Shown here: piece by piece, positions 7,501 to 8,197 of the stretch
How positions within the stretch are numbered: position 1 is the stretch's first letter
Layout: each line of letters begins with the position of its first letter
Origin: JAJTFW01 sp964534995
GTDB lineage: Bacteria; Bacteroidota; Bacteroidia; AKYH767-A; OLB10
Assembly (NCBI GenBank): GCA_964534995.1
Contig: CAZHSC010000116.1
Span: 1 to 8,197, forward strand
Direction of reading: 5' to 3'
Length of the DNA stretch: 8,197 nt
Made by a program: the position numbers and the translations under genes
The notes under the pieces: model-generated
Databases searched by the model: none
What the model was told of the DNA's origin: nothing
Seen by the model: the letters and a program-made list of their open reading frames with translations, nothing else

Positions 7501-8197
7501 AAAATCATCACCAGGTTAAAAGAGAAAGAAAAAAATATAGAAGTCAAAAACGCGGTGACGCTGGAGGCCTGCGATGCCCTGGCAAAAAATACCGCTTTTT
7601 CAGGCTTTGTTATCAGCAAAAACGCCGCCGACTCCGGCCTGCATGAAGCGACCCACTCCTTTGAAAACCTCAAAACAATTCCCACCTTCGTGATCGGACA
7701 CAATGATGATTCCGCATACGGGGCGGTGGAAGCCCTGATGGTTTCCGGCAGCGAAAAAGAAAATATGACCCTACTCGACCATGCCACGAATTTCCTGCAT
7801 CAGGTGGAAAGCGGAAACCCCGTCAAGAGCGACGTCAATGAAAGGATGGATAATATTTTAAAGGGCAAGGTGGTGTTGATTGCCGATGACGACATGAGAA
7901 ACATTTATTCACTCACCAACATCCTTGAGCAGGAGGACATCAAAGTACTTTGCGCGTATGATGGCTTGCAGGCCCTGCAACTGCTGAAAGAAAACGCCCA
8001 TGTTGATTTGGTACTGATGGATATTATGATGCCAAACATGAACGGCTATGATGCGACAAAAGAAATACGGACACATCCGGAATGGGAACATCTGCCTGTT
8101 ATTGCCGTTACCGCCAAAGCCATGGCCGGAGACCGTGAAAAATGTATGGAAGCAGGCGCCTCCGATTATATAACAAAGCCCATTCAGGTGGATCAAC
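4501..8197 (+). CDS. hybrid sensor histidine kinase with three receiver-like domains (3' end cut by window)
   Basis: 1232 residues are visible and no stop is reached. In order: membrane segment 1 (about 14-33); a helical periplasmic region (about 34-197) of four-helix or CHASE3 type; membrane segment 2 (198-220); HAMP-like segments (about 219-320); a GAF domain (about 335-478); a Gln/Glu-rich coiled coil (about 485-575). HisKA follows with MSHELRTPLNS and phosphoacceptor His584. The HATPase has N box NLLSNAFKFT (699-708), G1 DTGIGI (745-750) and G2 FGGTGLGL (773-780). Receiver 1 (about 867-980) has EDD 872-874, Asp916, Ser946/947 and Lys965. Residues 984-1105 form a degenerate receiver. Receiver 3 (1121 on) has DDD 1129-1131, Asp1174, Thr1204 and Lys1226. 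The kinase should autophosphorylate and pass phosphate to receiver 1 and/or 3; no output domain is seen. The layout matches a widespread family of GAF hybrid kinases with three C-terminal receivers, whose members end shortly after receiver 3, so perhaps 10-25 residues are missing (inference). The ATG at 4501 follows an A/T-rich leader 11 bases after the YfiR-family stop, indicating one operon. Confidence 0.96.
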   Translation, partial: MKQPRSFKKIDKKIYIVFFGVIAIAIVNALISTYTIRNSHHITSELVNNTNPSLNTIAKFNLLVTRSRMLVTNWVYLPNNQADKDSLQQLNNHSYIELRGRMKGLMTHWNDTAHAAKMEHLFREYEILKGFHSQIMRLLISFEDYQDPVKRFAAEEILEREIIPRSEQITIELKEILATRSGMAERQQDQMLYSFNTLMVIVLGIAILIICSILFAGFVISRSIIFPVLQVRSIIMQMGKGELPELKMKFPKNAVGEMMQALKFMTDGFRHTSKFVEEIGKGNFDHPYKPLSSNDVQGHALVHMRNQLKEASEKEMRRAWMSEGLAELNELMRSHTGDFNELLEKTVDNIVMRLDVQQAAIFLLHNDDLNDLHIQLGAYYALNNKIINSKRYELKEGLIGQAIASNKIISLSDVHDPYFTIDTGIGETNTCNIIILPLSTSDKVVGAIEVASIHPFTADKRELLEKMAEPIAASLFRLRANLITSQLLEESRKQAEELAYQEQELRKINDELTKQSQLLRQSEEELKSQQEELKQVNNELQEKAQLLQKQNVEIEDARLSLVFKAEQLEQSNKYKSAFLANMSHELRTPLNSILILAKLLADNKRQNLDEKQIEHAQIIHKSGNDLLNLINDILDLSKIEAGKVELQNETVSLKELANDIHLLFRDFAADKNIHFHIHEPDENLHLQTDKVRLEQVIKNLLSNAFKFTPENGSVDLCIEYAPQDSNFKTKSLLQASRVISISVKDTGIGIPEDKQKQVFEAFQQADGSTSRKFGGTGLGLAICRELVNLMGGEIALESAEGAGSKFSIYLPAPLCESVENPDENSRDNKAENGADMMPVQPLQAEASLYNEDEIRDDRSSIKEGDKTILIIEDDYVFARMFMNQCHRFQYKTIIALQGDQGLLYAKRYKPFAIILDLRLPVMDGWTVLKKLKADPELKQIPVHIISSVDKRQLGIDMGADSYLSKPAGKKEMEELILGIDPIHTPAKKLLFLGNDSEEMQKIITRLKEKEKNIEVKNAVTLEACDALAKNTAFSGFVISKNAADSGLHEATHSFENLKTIPTFVIGHNDDSAYGAVEALMVSGSEKENMTLLDHATNFLHQVESGNPVKSDVNERMDNILKGKVVLIADDDMRNIYSLTNILEQEDIKVLCAYDGLQALQLLKENAHVDLVLMDIMMPNMNGYDATKEIRTHPEWEHLPVIAVTAKAMAGDREKCMEAGASDYITKPIQVDQ
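7450..7815 (+). other. pseudo-receiver domain inside the hybrid kinase
   Basis: Residues 984-1105 of the kinase lie between two intact receivers and follow the receiver strand pattern: KKLLFLGNDSEEMQ (strand 1), GFVIS (strand 3) and IPTFVIG (strand 4). The acidic pair after strand 1 is replaced by Gly-Asn-Asp. The phosphoacceptor position after strand 3 appears to be Ser1039 or Lys1040 instead of Asp. The Lys-Pro motif after strand 5 is absent. It therefore should not be phosphorylated in the usual way and may serve as a spacer or binding surface. The fold assignment is by strand pattern and position only. Confidence 0.7.

Noticed and set aside
7383..7787. 134-residue minus-strand frame inside the kinase gene
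   Set aside because: It is antisense to the receiver region, which is continuous in the kinase frame, and the Phe/Ser-rich translation has no domain.
7450..7815. Frameshift or sequencing error as the cause of the degenerate middle receiver
   Set aside because: The frame stays open with normal codon use and the receiver strand pattern is preserved on both sides of the missing residues, which fits substitution and not a frameshift.

Overview
The window most likely comes from a member of the Bacteroidota, perhaps close to the Chitinophagales/Sphingobacteriales. This rests on moderate GC, A/T-rich gene leaders without clear Shine-Dalgarno sequences, and the protein family content. I could run no database search, so the taxonomic call is an inference.

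Layout. Positions 1-415 are non-coding. They hold a small array of double-hairpin repeats (two identical 37-base copies and one diverged copy) separated by spacers that are themselves partly conserved. Positions 416-1660 (minus strand) encode a FAD-dependent oxidoreductase of the geranylgeranyl reductase family. A 262-base divergent intergenic region (1661-1922) follows. Three genes then run on the plus strand: a TonB-dependent outer-membrane receptor (1923-3911), a periplasmic YfiR-family protein (3929-4489), and a large membrane-bound hybrid histidine kinase that starts at 4501 and runs off the right end of the window (1232 residues visible).

The three plus-strand genes are 17 and 11 bases apart and look like one operon. 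The order of products (outer membrane, periplasm, inner membrane with cytoplasmic kinase) suggests a trans-envelope signalling pathway. By analogy with YfiR/YfiN, where periplasmic YfiR represses an inner-membrane diguanylate cyclase, the YfiR-like protein here may control the kinase through its periplasmic sensor region. The TonB-dependent receptor would be the ligand-binding or envelope-state input. This coupling is inferred from gene order and family knowledge, not shown directly.

The kinase has two membrane segments, a helical periplasmic region, one or two HAMP-like segments, a GAF domain, a long coiled coil, intact HisKA and HATPase domains, and three receiver-like domains. The first and third receivers keep their phosphoacceptor aspartates. 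The middle one has lost its acidic pocket and phosphoacceptor and looks like a pseudo-receiver. I saw no RNA genes, CRISPR arrays, transposases or phage genes.
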